Shown here one piece after another: positions 1 through 10,095 of a DNA stretch of 64,000 nt. A program made the position numbers and the translations under genes. The DNA lies in assembly GCA_034359265.1 (NCBI GenBank), contig CP136891.1, forward strand, positions 79,104,501 through 79,168,500, given 5' to 3'. The stretch comes from Canna indica (Eukaryota; Streptophyta; Magnoliopsida; Zingiberales; Cannaceae). Positions within the stretch are counted from its first letter, which is position 1. Each line of letters opens with the position of its first letter. Under the pieces are notes generated by a model. That model was given only the letters and a program-made list of their open reading frames with translations, searched no databases and was not told where the DNA came from.

Positions 1-633
1 GAATAGGGAATGTGAAAACTCATTTATTGAGTTTCATGAAAAGAACCTATACTTTCTTTCTACTGTTCTTTTCAAAGTACTCGTTGCTTTTTGGAAAAAT
101 AACACTTAAGGGGAGACTGATCATTGATAATAATTAGTAAAGAATAGGCAATAAGTTTCTGCAAAGAACCAAAGAAGTGACAATTGTATGAATTTAATAT
201 GACAAGGGAAAAATTGATGTGTAAAATGTATTCAACTAGGCGTCAAAAATGCCAGTGGATCCAAATGTAGTATAAGTACTACATATTTATGGGGAAGTTT
301 CGAATAACCATATGTAGAACTCAAAACCTTTTTAATTGAAACATAAATGATAATCCAGAGAACAAATAAAATGTTTTACAATCACCAAATCCTGTAGGTT
401 TAACGAAAAATACACTGTGGAAGAAATAGCTAGAATTTCTAGTGACAAATGAATAACTCACCCATGATTTAGTATAGAGATAGAAACTCAGAATCCAGAA
501 TATGAATGAAGAAGATAGAACTATAGTAATGAATTAAGCTTAAAGCAAACAGGAAAATGCACAGAATTTAAGAAATTATGGGAAGAGATCAAAAAATTGA
601 TTGACAGATAGGAGGGTAGGGGGTGAAAAGGAC
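1..633 (-). other. Intron 1 (part) of the membrane steroid-binding protein gene
   Basis: This AT-rich stretch lies directly downstream of the exon at 634-947 on the minus strand and begins with a GT donor (bases 633-632). No continuation of the cytochrome b5-like domain can be read in it, so exon 2 probably lies beyond the left edge of the window. I see no other gene here. Confidence 0.55.
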
Positions 634-947
634 CTGCTCTGGGTAACGTCATATATCTGGCCTTTGATGGCCATCAGCAGCGGCTTGTTGGGGTCGGAGC
701 CGTCGTAAGCGCGGAGCTCCTCGTCCGTGATCTCTCCGAGTTGCACGGGCGGCGGGAGGGGTTCCAGCGCCTCGCGCTCGCCTGCATCCCGCGCCCGCTG
801 TGGCGGCGCCCGGGACTCAAAGAACCCATCCACCACGTAGTATAACGCCGCCGCCAACGCCAGCACCGTGAAGAACGTCGCCGGAGAGAGTCCTGTGTAG
901 GCCTCCACCGCGTGCTTCAGCGCCTCCCACGCCTCCGCCACCGCCAT
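634..947 (-). CDS. Membrane steroid-binding (MAPR family) protein, exon 1 only
   Basis: The exon encodes the first 104 residues and two bases of codon 105 of a membrane-associated progesterone receptor-like protein (plant MSBP1/MSBP2 type). Residues about 24-44 (TFFTVLALAAALYYVVDGFF) form a single N-terminal membrane anchor. A proline-rich linker follows (LEPLPPPVQ). The cytochrome b5-like heme/steroid-binding fold then starts at about residue 69 with EITDEELRAYDGSDPNKPLLMAIKGQIYDV, the diagnostic start of this family. Family members sit in the ER or plasma membrane, bind heme or sterols and scaffold P450 enzymes of phenylpropanoid metabolism. The open frame reads on to base 576, but a CAG|GT donor at 634/633 falls where the conserved family sequence stops (QIYDVTQSR), so those extra residues are intronic. 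The rest of the gene is outside the window. The GC-rich coding sequence contrasts with the AT-rich intron. Confidence 0.9.
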
Positions 948-1860
948 CTCCCTTCGCCCTCTTTTCAGTTTTCACTTTTCACTCCCGTCGAACACCTTTA
1001 AAAGGCGTTGGTCCATTTTTCATCAGATTTAGTACGCCCGTATGTTCCATCCAATACAACACTGCCGCGTGGCTTAACAGTTCTGGATTCTGTCTTCTAA
1101 TGCACATGCAATCCACATCGATATGCCTCAACCGATCTTCTGGACTTTAATCTTGACCGTTCATATGTCGGATGATCCATGAAATAAATGACGTGGAGCT
1201 TTATGATCGACGGTCGCTCGGGCAGAAGGTAGGCTAGGTGGGTGATAAGATCGTGAGTGGTCGAGAGTTGAGACGCCGACCTACTTGCGTCGTCTGAGTC
1301 AATGCCCACGGCGGCTGGGGAATATTTTTATTTTTTATTTCGAGAATTTTGAACGAGTCATAAATACTTTATAGTATTTATTAAAATTATAATTTTTTAT
1401 AATATATTTAAGTTATTGCTCAATTCTATGAATTTACTTAATTAATCATATTATTAGCTAGATACTTTGATTAAAATTTCTAACAATTTATACATGCATT
1501 TTTATTGTATTGGTAGTCAGAGACTTTGATGAATAAATTAAGACTTAATAACAAATGAAATGTTAATCACAATTATATTAATAGTTAAAAAATTTAGTAA
1601 AAAAAATTAATCGCTTATATATATTTTACCGTATAAAAAATTTAAATTTTATATATTTGTTATTTTAATCAAAAACTTAAAATATGATTTTGCCAATAAA
1701 TTACAATTGTATGATTTTTTTCAAAATTCTCTTTTATTTTTACACATAAATCCTTGTAATTTTTAATGTTGAGAAAACACATTTAACCTTGTAAGTTAAT
1801 AAATAATCACACTAAAGAAATATAAAATACTGATCTATGCATGGTTATGCATGGTTATGT
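948..1860. other. Promoter side of the MAPR gene and AT-rich spacer
   Basis: Bases 948 to about 1030 are the presumed 5' untranslated leader of the minus-strand MAPR gene (purine-rich in the sense strand). A short open frame at 1097-1309 has no recognisable motif and is not called. From about 1320 the DNA is AT-rich with no gene. Confidence 0.4.
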
Positions 1861-2340
1861 TGCAGAAGTTGTATAATATTCGTCTGAAATATGTATTATT
1901 AATAAATTATTTTTTGAATGACTATTTTTTTCTTTTTGCTACTTCAAAATCTTGATAATTAATTATGTTGCAGTAGTTGTATAATATTCGTCTGAAATAT
2001 GTATTATTAATAAATTATTTTTTGAATGACTATTTTTTTCTTTTTGCTACTTCAAAATCTTGATAATTAATTATGTTGCAGTAGTTGTATAATATTCGTC
2101 TGAAATATGTATTATTAATAAATTATTTTTTGAATGACTATTTTTTTCTTTTTGCTAGATTTTGAATTATTCTGAAAATATTAAAAGTAAAATAATAATC
2201 AAAATTGAATTATTGATCGGTTATAAATTGAATTTTGGCTATCCATGGTTATGTTACAGTAGTTGTATAATATTCGTCTGAAATATGTATTATTAATAAA
2301 TTATTTTTTGAATGACTATTTTTTTCTTTTTGCTACTTTA
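1861..2340. repeat. 108-bp tandem repeat, three units plus one displaced unit
   Basis: Units start at 1861, 1969 and 2077, an exact 108-bp spacing, each with the core GTTGTATAATATTCGTCTG. A fourth copy starts at 2255 after a roughly 105-bp spacer. That spacer sequence recurs after the fourth copy (about 2355-2410), so the array has a higher-order structure. The units are almost identical, indicating recent amplification. No coding capacity is seen. Confidence 0.85.
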
Positions 2341-2434
2341 AAATATTGATAATTAATTATTCTGAAAATATTAAAAGTAAAATAATAATCAAAATTGAAT
2401 TATTGATCAGTTATAAATTAACTTATATCTTTTA

Positions 2435-2965
2435 GGGTAAATAACAATGATCTCCTCCGAGGTTCGGTGAAATTACACCGACCTCCTCTTTATTTATAAT
2501 TTTGTCATCTGATCCATCTGAGTTTTGTAAAAGATTATACAGACTTTTTCTACTAACGAAAATTATTAGTAGACTGTCACTGCACATGCTTACTAATGAT
2601 ATTTTTAAAATATTTGTGAGTTTTACTTATTTCAAATGACAAAGATACATTTATGTCATTTAACTCTTATTTCCTCGTATTTTCACTTATAAGTACTTAA
2701 TATTTTAATTTTTACATTCAATTAATATTAATTTCATGAAAAATAAATAATAAATGATTTCTCTTATTTTTTATTTTAAAATTATTTATTCAATTATTTA
2801 ATGTATATCTTTTAATAATTTTTCAGCAAGGGCATAAAAAAGAAATCACATTACTAATAAATTTTATTAAATACCGTTAACTACATGAGAGATGAGTATC
2901 ACTTGGATAAATAGATGAAAGGTCAATATAATTTTAATGAATCTCGAAGAGGTCAGTAATTTATT
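2435..2965. mobile_element. MULE-type MITE, copy 1
   Basis: This about 530-bp non-coding element is homologous to the element at 59138-59584. It begins GGGTAAATAACAATGATCT and ends with an imperfect inverted copy. The inner parts of both ends share the motif GAGGTTCGGTGAAATTA and its complement. The flanks (about 9 bp, TATCTTTTA-like) are degenerate, so the target duplication is less clear than in the second copy. It encodes no protein. Confidence 0.65.
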
Positions 2966-4480
2966 ATATTTTTTTAAGATGACAATCCATTAGGTAACCA
3001 TTTAATTAATTTTTTACAATATCATATTTTATTAGGTTTTGGTTCGCTCCATCTACTTGTTTGTGAAGCTAAATAATTTTTAACTTATTTGTATCATTAA
3101 TTAAATGACCTCGACCTTGAGTTCAATAGTCTTTCATTAAGGAAACATATCTAAGATTTCAATGTCTTTGATTTATTTAAATAAAAACAAAGCTATTTAA
3201 ATAACTATTTTTGAATGAATATATTTATATATATTACATGATAGATTTAGAAGTTTCTTGCTATCAAACGCGCCAATTATTAAATATTATCAAAAAGTGT
3301 AAAATAACCTTGCTCACAAGGTTTATGAATGAGATGAGCTTAGTCTTCTTTTTCAAGTTACTTATAATGAAATTAATAATTGACCAAGGTTGAACAAGTT
3401 GTAAATTTAAAACTGAATTAGTCGAAGACGCGCGTTGGGTAATTATATATACATATAACTTAATTTAAATAATTTTAAAAATTATGACAAAAAATATATT
3501 AAAATTAATTTAAATTAAACTATACTTTAAACCAAAAATATTTTTACCTAAATAATTAAATAATAATAACAAATATCATATACGTGAAAAGTTATATAAA
3601 CATATAGCATAATAATAAATATTGATTTAATTTAATTTATATAATTAAAAATCAAAATAATTTGCATTTTTTACTTTAAAGAAACCAAAACATAACCCAA
3701 ATAAATCAATATACATAAAATGTAAAAAAAATACATAAAATATTAATTATTATATTTGAATGTGACAATTCTTATATTGGTAGTTGAATTAATTTCATTT
3801 CAGTCCTTTCAACTAAACATATTCATTTTTAAATGTATAAAATAATATATTTAAATTTTTTATTCTTATTATATATTTATTTTTCACATTAACTCAAATT
3901 TAAGCTCCTCAAGAAAGAGTTATCAAGCAGGAGTCAAATTTTTTAATTACCTTAACCAATCAAATTCTAGTAAATAATATATTTAATTAAATTTTTGTAA
4001 TTATTGAGAGAGAGATGAGCATAAAATTCCAAATACTAATAAACAAATAAACACTAATATAGAAAGACAGTAAAAATTATCAAGGCCTGATATCATTTTC
4101 ATTTGCTCTTAATCAGTACATTCTCTTGCAAAGCTAAGTTTGCATACAAAGTTAGTAGTCAAGCCTAAATAAAGTCAATTGATGAGGGTGATCTCCGATG
4201 ATCCATGTGTATGTGTGTTTGAAGCTTTGCTATCATTCCAACTTTTATAATTTTTAAGATTTAGAATCTGAAAAAAAAATGATATTAATTTACACTAATT
4301 GATTAGCATAATTAAATAATTTAAACTAAAAAATAGAGATCAAATAAATAAAATAACTCACAAATAATAAAATTCGGCTTTCATAATTACCCAGTTTGAT
4401 TAATTTTTAACGGCCATTAATTTTCAACAAACAATAGATTCAAATTTTCAAATGACTCAATTAATACACCAAAATTAATA
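2966..4480. other. AT-rich intergenic DNA
   Basis: No gene, RNA or clear repeat could be supported here. Short open frames such as 3211-3393 have no recognisable motif. Confidence 0.5.
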
Positions 4481-5260
4481 AACTTAAAATTTCCAAGCAC
4501 ATGTAATTAATAAAATAATAATAATAAATACAAAATTAAAAACATAAAAAAGATAGGTCGATATAGGAAAAACCCTAAATAGTTCGCACGAAAAGCAAAT
4601 ATAATAATCTATATAGATTTCAACAATCAAAACATATATAAAGAATACTAACAAAAATAGTAATATTTTGATATAAATCAAATATAATATAGATATAATG
4701 TAACAAATTGAAAAAAAATCAAAAATCAAAAATCAAAATTATTTTAAACAAATGAATTTATTTGGTTTTGAAATACTATTAGCAACAAACTCAAAAACTA
4801 ATATAAAAATAATTCAATACATTAAAAAATATTTTTTTAAATAATAATAAATCCAAAATTAAAAACATCAAAAATAAGGTGATATAAAGAGAGATGAGAT
4901 ATGTGTGTGAGAGAGAGATGAAAAAGAAAAAAAAAATACAAAAAAAAATACTTTTATGGATAAAAATCAATAGAGAGAGATGAAATAAAGAAAAAACTAT
5001 AAAATAGTAATATTTTTATGAATAAAAATTAAATTGTTAACATAGATATAATGTAATAAATTAGAAAATAAATAATCTAAATTCTTTTAAACGACATAAA
5101 TTTATTTGATTTTGAAATACTATTAAAATAAACTCAAGAAATTAAATTTTGAAAACTAAAAAACTAATATAAAAATATAAAAAATAGGCTGATATAAAAA
5201 GAGAGAAGACATGTGAGAGAGAGGAGAGATAAGTGAAAAAGAAAAAATAAAATAAAGAAA
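4480..5260. repeat. Degenerate direct repeat of about 345 bp
   Basis: A block with TTTTAAAC, GAATTTATTTGGTTTTGAAATACTATTA (interrupted matches) occurs near 4737 and again near 5082. A second block with AAAATTAAAAACAT and a GATATAAAGAGAGA run occurs near 4510, 4855 and 5165. The pattern suggests two to three diverged units of roughly 345 bp. No coding function is seen. Confidence 0.5.
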
Positions 5261-6192
5261 AATCTCAATTTATCATGTCAAGAAAGTTGGATGGTGAACA
5301 TATATAAGAATATACTAACATTCAAATTAAAATAATAAAATGCAAAAATAAACTGGTTTAAAGTGCATGAAAATACCTTGCTCTTCTATTTTGGAATCAA
5401 ACTTCCACTTGCCTTGCCTTGCTTGTCGGCCAAATCTTCCTTCTGTATGCGAATGGAATTAATTCCACATCTTATTTAATTAAGTATAAGCAGTATCACC
5501 GTTACTCAATAAAGAATTACTTACTTTGTATGAAATTTAATTCTTATTATGAGTCAACTACGTGCATGAATCATTATCACCGTTACTCAATAAAGAAGAG
5601 CGAATTACTTACTTTGAATGTGTCTTCAAGCAAAGTCACTTGCTCTTTGGTGAGCTTAAGCTTCTTTCTTGTCTCTACGGTTGACGTTATCTTTCTCCTC
5701 AAGGTGCTTCGTTCTGGATCTCAATTTGGATACTCTGACATATTTATTTACTTGCTCTTCTTTTTCCTCTTCCCCTTCCTCCTTCGGGTGATGAGGAAAT
5801 AGCATATGAAATTTCACTAGAGACTTCGACTGCAAGTGGTTGAAACATTGGCTTTGACCGTCTCGACGGTCGGCATCTGTTGCAAGAGTAAGGTTTATGT
5901 TGCAGTCGCCTCCTTCTCCCGTCATATAAAGAGGTGGTTTGGTAGATATAAAGAGGAGAAAGAGAAGAGGTTTTACATGTGGGAGAAAATTAATAATTAA
6001 TGAGAGGATGAGAGTTTTTTATCCCTTAATTAATGGATTACGTTAAAAAAAGAATTATGGAGAGAGTGTGGTTTAATGAATGAGAGAGATATTTTGAAAT
6101 TACATATTTAACGAGAGAGAAAGAGAGAGGAGAGAGAGGTGATTAATGAAAAATTAAATGAGAGAGAAAATACGAAGAAGAGGAAGAGTGCG
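5261..6192. other. AT- and purine-rich intergenic DNA with a short duplication
   Basis: A 20-bp block (ATCACCGTTACTCAATAAAG) is present at about 5496 and again at about 5577, each followed by AATTACTTACTTTG. Open frames at 5419-5802 (+) and 5656-5925 (-) overlap one another and match no family I recognise. No gene is called. Confidence 0.4.
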
Positions 6193-6400
6193 GTTTAATG
6201 GAGGAGATGAGAGAGAGAGTGAAGAGACAAGGGGTTAATGAAAAATTTAATGATAAATAAAATATGAAGAGGGGAGAGTGTTGTGCATGCAGTTTAATGG
6301 AGGAGATGAGAGAGAGAGTGAAGAGACAAGGGGTTAATGAAAAATTTAATGATAAATAAAATATGAAGAGGGGAGAGTGTTGTGCATGCAGTTTAATGGG
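6193..6400. repeat. 99-bp tandem repeat, two units
   Basis: Units begin with GTTTAATGGAGGAGATGAG at 6193 and 6292, and a third start occurs at 6391. The two full units are nearly identical. The period is a multiple of three, which keeps a minus-strand frame open across both units; I regard that frame as an artefact of the repeat. Confidence 0.8.
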
Positions 6401-7790
6401 AGAGAGGTTCGAAATCATTGAATAAAAGAGTTAATGGAAAATTAAATGTAAAATGAGAGTGCTATGCTTAAATGAGAGAAAGAGGAGGTGAATGGAGCAA
6501 TTACTTTATGTAATGAAGGATGATAACCGCAAGAGATTAGATGTTAAGAATCAAAATAGAGAAGATGCATGGATAGAGAGATAGGAGTGGGGAGAATATT
6601 AAATCACATTTAATATAAGATGAAGAGAGAGAGAAAGAGAGAGGAAAAATATATTTAATTAAAAGAAAGAAAGAGAATCCAATTAATTAACATTTAATTA
6701 AATCATAAATTTTAGCATTAAATTAAATTTCGGTATGGAGTAATTAAAAAATCCAAAAATTTAAAAAATTCAGAGAATGTCATGTCAGCAAACTTTCTTG
6801 ATGAAAGTGCCACGTGACATGTCTGAATTTTACTTTTTTTTATATATATATTAGATATACCTTCAAAGATGGATATTATATACTGCCTAATTTTATTGCT
6901 TATATACTTTTAACATAAAAAATAATAATTTGGTCCAATACATAAAATATTTTAAATTTGTAACAATTGGGCCTCCAGTTGCAATTTGGTCCCATATATT
7001 TTAAGGATAAATGAACTAAAGACATTTACATTCTAATTTGACTAAGAGAAAATTAATGCATTTAATTTGAACTATGACTTTGATAATAAATTTATCATAA
7101 TTTTTAATTTTTTCCTAATTTATCATGTACTTTTGAATTAACACCACTTTTATCCTTTTGTCGTATGTGTCACTTCAATTTTCGAATACCCGACGGAACT
7201 TGAGTAAGATTTTGAGAAAAAAAAATTGATCTAGGAATTTTTGAATCTTTAATTTCTTGTCCTAGATTTAGGAACTTTCCTGTTACATGTTATGATTTGA
7301 GGAATTTACTCAATAAATTATCAATCTTAATCAATGGATTCCCTATCGGATTGGTACTGATGATTCTTTTGATATCTCGGTGACGTTGGTTTTATTGCTA
7401 ATTTGAATTTATGATGGCTTTTGTACGCATGTTTTGTAATTTGGGTGTCTTACGTCGTATCACTAATCAATCAAGAAATGACGATACAAGAACGAGAAGA
7501 CCGTTGATGGGTGACACGTGTACATGTGAAATAATTTACAATACAAAGAGGTGGGCCCTTGTTATTTAATCATTTGCTCATACACAACTCATTACATACG
7601 TGGGTTATACAGGTGCAAGTATTCGTCTTTGGTTGGTTGACAGTCCACGTAAAGTATTGTTTCCAGTCATCTTTCATTAGCTAGGAATATAATTAATGAT
7701 ATCCTCACGGTGGCCCACTTTTATTCTATACGTACCTGAATTCAAAGTATAATGAAGTGTATTCATTTGTAGGCCACATTGCCGTCAATT
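6400..7790. other. AT-rich intergenic DNA
   Basis: No gene could be supported. GA-rich low-complexity sequence runs to about 6680. A short imperfect inverted repeat (ATGTCATG / CATGTCTGAATTTT) lies at about 6775-6835. Confidence 0.4.
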
Positions 7791-8334
7791 ATGGTTGATA
7801 TGATAATTTCTGACACCATATGAAAATTCGGAGTTACATGAATTCGAATTTAACTAAACATATATTTTGATTAAATGAATTAACTTGGATTAACATGATT
7901 AAATAATCGTGTTAATCCGGATTGAATTCGTGTAACCCATATAAATATGATTAAACTAATTTAACTAAACATATTTAATCATGTTAATAAATCTATTTAA
8001 TTTATTTACTCGTTTATATATATATATGGGATTATAGACTAAAAAATCACAAGGTTTGCTGAAAATTTTACGTTCTACTCGTGTTTTCGAATTTCGTCTG
8101 TAAATGCACAACCTTTACTTCCGTTTATGCTATCTACCAAATCGTCATGTGTCGTCCCAACTTAGCTGACGTGGAGAAAAACAACACTTGTGTGGCATGA
8201 CGGCTTCATATGTGGTCACGAATTCATTCTGTTATATATATATAGCCTCATCTTTCTTTCTCTCTCTTCTCGATCTTCTTCCCATCTGCTGCCATATTTT
8301 TTTTCATTTTTCCTCCTCCTCCTCCGCCACCGTC

Positions 8335-8719
8335 AAAAGATGAGCTCCTGTCGGAAATGTCATGGACGATGACACGCTGGTTGACTTCACCGGAGATGAT
8401 CACTGGTGGGTGGGCTTATTCGCTAGTGTTCCGAGCTGGTCATGGCAAGTCTGGAATGTCCCGAGAAGTTGGTTTACGTGGGCAGCAACTTGATGGACCC
8501 ACACATGATCTGGTGAGAATGAAGCCGAGTGAGTGAGGATGGCGGAGCCAAGTGTTACGGTTGGGTGCACTGCTTCGAGCATAGAGGTCCTCAGCGTTCA
8601 AGGTTCCAGCACTGTAGGAGCTCTTCTACAAGGACAAGCTCCTCCCCCTTCGCCGCTCACCAAGCTCCCACACGATGGAAGAGTTAGTCCAGGACCACCG
8701 CATCCTTCGTCCGGGAGAA
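8335..8719 (+). pseudogene. Unidentified captured gene fragment, left of CACTA-1
   Basis: This GC-rich stretch is gene-like (ELFYKDKLLPLRRSPSS and MEELVQDHRILRPGE in one frame near 8615-8719) but contains stops and frameshifts. I do not recognise the family. The sequence is interrupted at 8719 by CACTA-1 and resumes at 15877. It lies in the filler region of the long-TIR element, which supports captured origin. Confidence 0.4.
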
Positions 8720-8740
8720 CACTACTAGAAACATGATCTT

Positions 8741-9022
8741 CAGCAACGGCTATCAGCAACGGCCGCTCAAGCCGTTGCTATTTGCAACGGCGTTCTTACG
8801 GCCGCCCGAGCCGTTGCAGATATATGTATCTGCAACGGCGTTCTAACGGAAAACCGAGCCGTTGCGGATTATTTTAATTATCAGCAACGGCTTTCTGACG
8901 GAAAGGCGAGCCGTTGCTGATTTTTTAATCTTCAGCAACGGCTTGCTAACGGATAAGTGAGCCGTTGCTGATGATAACTTATCAGCAACGGCTTTCTAAC
9001 GGGTGAGTGAGCCGTTGCTGAT
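8741..9022. repeat. 5' subterminal repeats of CACTA-1
   Basis: Many direct and inverted copies of CAGCAACGGC / GCCGTTGCTG alternate about every 20-40 bp. In the En/Spm superfamily such subterminal repeats are binding sites for an element-encoded DNA-binding protein that brings the ends together; that role is inferred here. Confidence 0.85.
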
Positions 9023-9025
9023 AAG

Positions 9026-9034
9026 TTTATATAG
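9026..9034 (+). promoter_or_regulatory. TATA box of CACTA-1
   Basis: TTTATATAG lies immediately inside the 5' subterminal repeats and upstream of a GC-rich leader, the position of the promoter in maize En/Spm. The site is conserved in all three copies. Confidence 0.55.
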
Positions 9035-9415
9035 GGCACCAGTCGCGCTCGACCATTCTTCCTCCCGCTGTTGCCGCCGCCGCTCCTGCCGCCGCTTCTC
9101 GCCACTGCTGCCGACGCCGACGCCTCTCGCCGCTGCTGCCGGTATGTTGATCGGCCGGAGTATTGGTATCAATCCGGCCGAAACCCTATTTCTAGGGTTT
9201 CGGCCGGCGGCGGTCGGCCTATGGCCGCCGTCGGACCTTCTACAGTGGCCGGACAGTGTGTCCGGCCACTGTACGCCGGCGCCGGAGGGTGGACTCCGGC
9301 GCTGGAATTTGTTATTGTTAATTATTGTTTATTGTTTTGAAATTATTAATTAATTATTTTATAATTGTTAATTAATTGTTTAATTTGTTAGATTAATTAT
9401 TAGTGTTTAGATTAA

Positions 9416-9640
9416 TTTCGGACGCGCGTCGGAATCGTCCACTTCGGACGCGCGCCGGAATCGTCTAATTCGGACTCGCGCCGGAATCATCCACTTTGGA
9501 CTCGCACCGGAATCGTCCAATTCGGACTCGCGCCGGAATCATCCACTTCGGACTCGCGCCGGAATCATCCACTTCGGACTCGCGCCGGAATCGTCCACTT
9601 CGGACGCGCGCCGAAATCGTCCAATATGGACTCGAACTGT
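9416..9640. repeat. 26-bp minisatellite of CACTA-1, about 8.5 units
   Basis: The unit reads roughly TCGGACTCGCGCC plus GGAATCATCCACT, with alternating CT/GC variants. It lies between the leader and the foldback. Because 26 is not a multiple of three and the unit has no stop, several frames stay open; these are not called as genes. Confidence 0.9.
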
Positions 9641-9840
9641 CTTGAAACATTTAGAAAATAATCATCCATCCGACGAGTTGATATGTTTCACGTACGCATC
9701 GACGAATCGGATATGATTTAGCAAAACCTTAGATCCGTTCGGGAATTGTATGTTCGTGTAAAAGAAGTAGATGATCTTTTATACGACGTACAATTCTTGA
9801 ATTGTCCCTGATTGGACAATTTGGGAATATAGTTATTTGT

Positions 9841-10012
9841 ACTGCACTTACGTTTTTATTTTAACTGTTAACTAATTATTCTAAAATTCGGCAACATCTC
9901 TCTTGTTCTCCGATACGCGCCCAGATGATATGCGTATTCGGAGAACTGTAGGGAGATGCTGTCGAAATTTAGAATAATTAGTTAACAGTTAAAATAAAAA
10001 CGTAAGTGCAGT
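9841..10012. repeat. 172-bp foldback (hairpin) in CACTA-1
   Basis: The left arm from 9841 (ACTGCACTTACGTTTTTATT) is an inverted copy of the right arm ending at 10012. The outer 47 bp or so pair perfectly and the inner 35 bp imperfectly, around a loop of a few bases near 9927. It sits about 85 bp upstream of the TNP2 start and is conserved in all three family members. Confidence 0.9.
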
Positions 10013-10095
10013 ACGAATAACATAAATCCTGAATGGAATAGGACAATCTCACCTAAAGACATTAACCAAAGAAATTGTCATTGATTGACAGAATC

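Noticed and set aside
1097..1309. Open frame of 70 codons on the minus strand upstream of the MAPR gene
   Set aside because: No recognisable motif, no plausible gene context, and length expected by chance.
5419..5925. Overlapping open frames on both strands
   Set aside because: They overlap, contain repeat-derived and low-complexity residues, and match no family I know.
6143..6418. Minus-strand frame with repeated SIKLHAQHSPLFIFYLS
   Set aside because: It results from a 99-bp tandem repeat whose period is a multiple of three.
8741..9022. CRISPR-like array of short repeats
   Set aside because: Repeats alternate in orientation, spacers are irregular and the context is a CACTA terminus in a plant genome.
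9003..9353. Frames in the GC-rich CACTA leader (PLYAGAGGWTPA...)
   Set aside because: Conserved between copies because the DNA is, but frames differ in length and end in AT-rich DNA; more likely untranslated leader.
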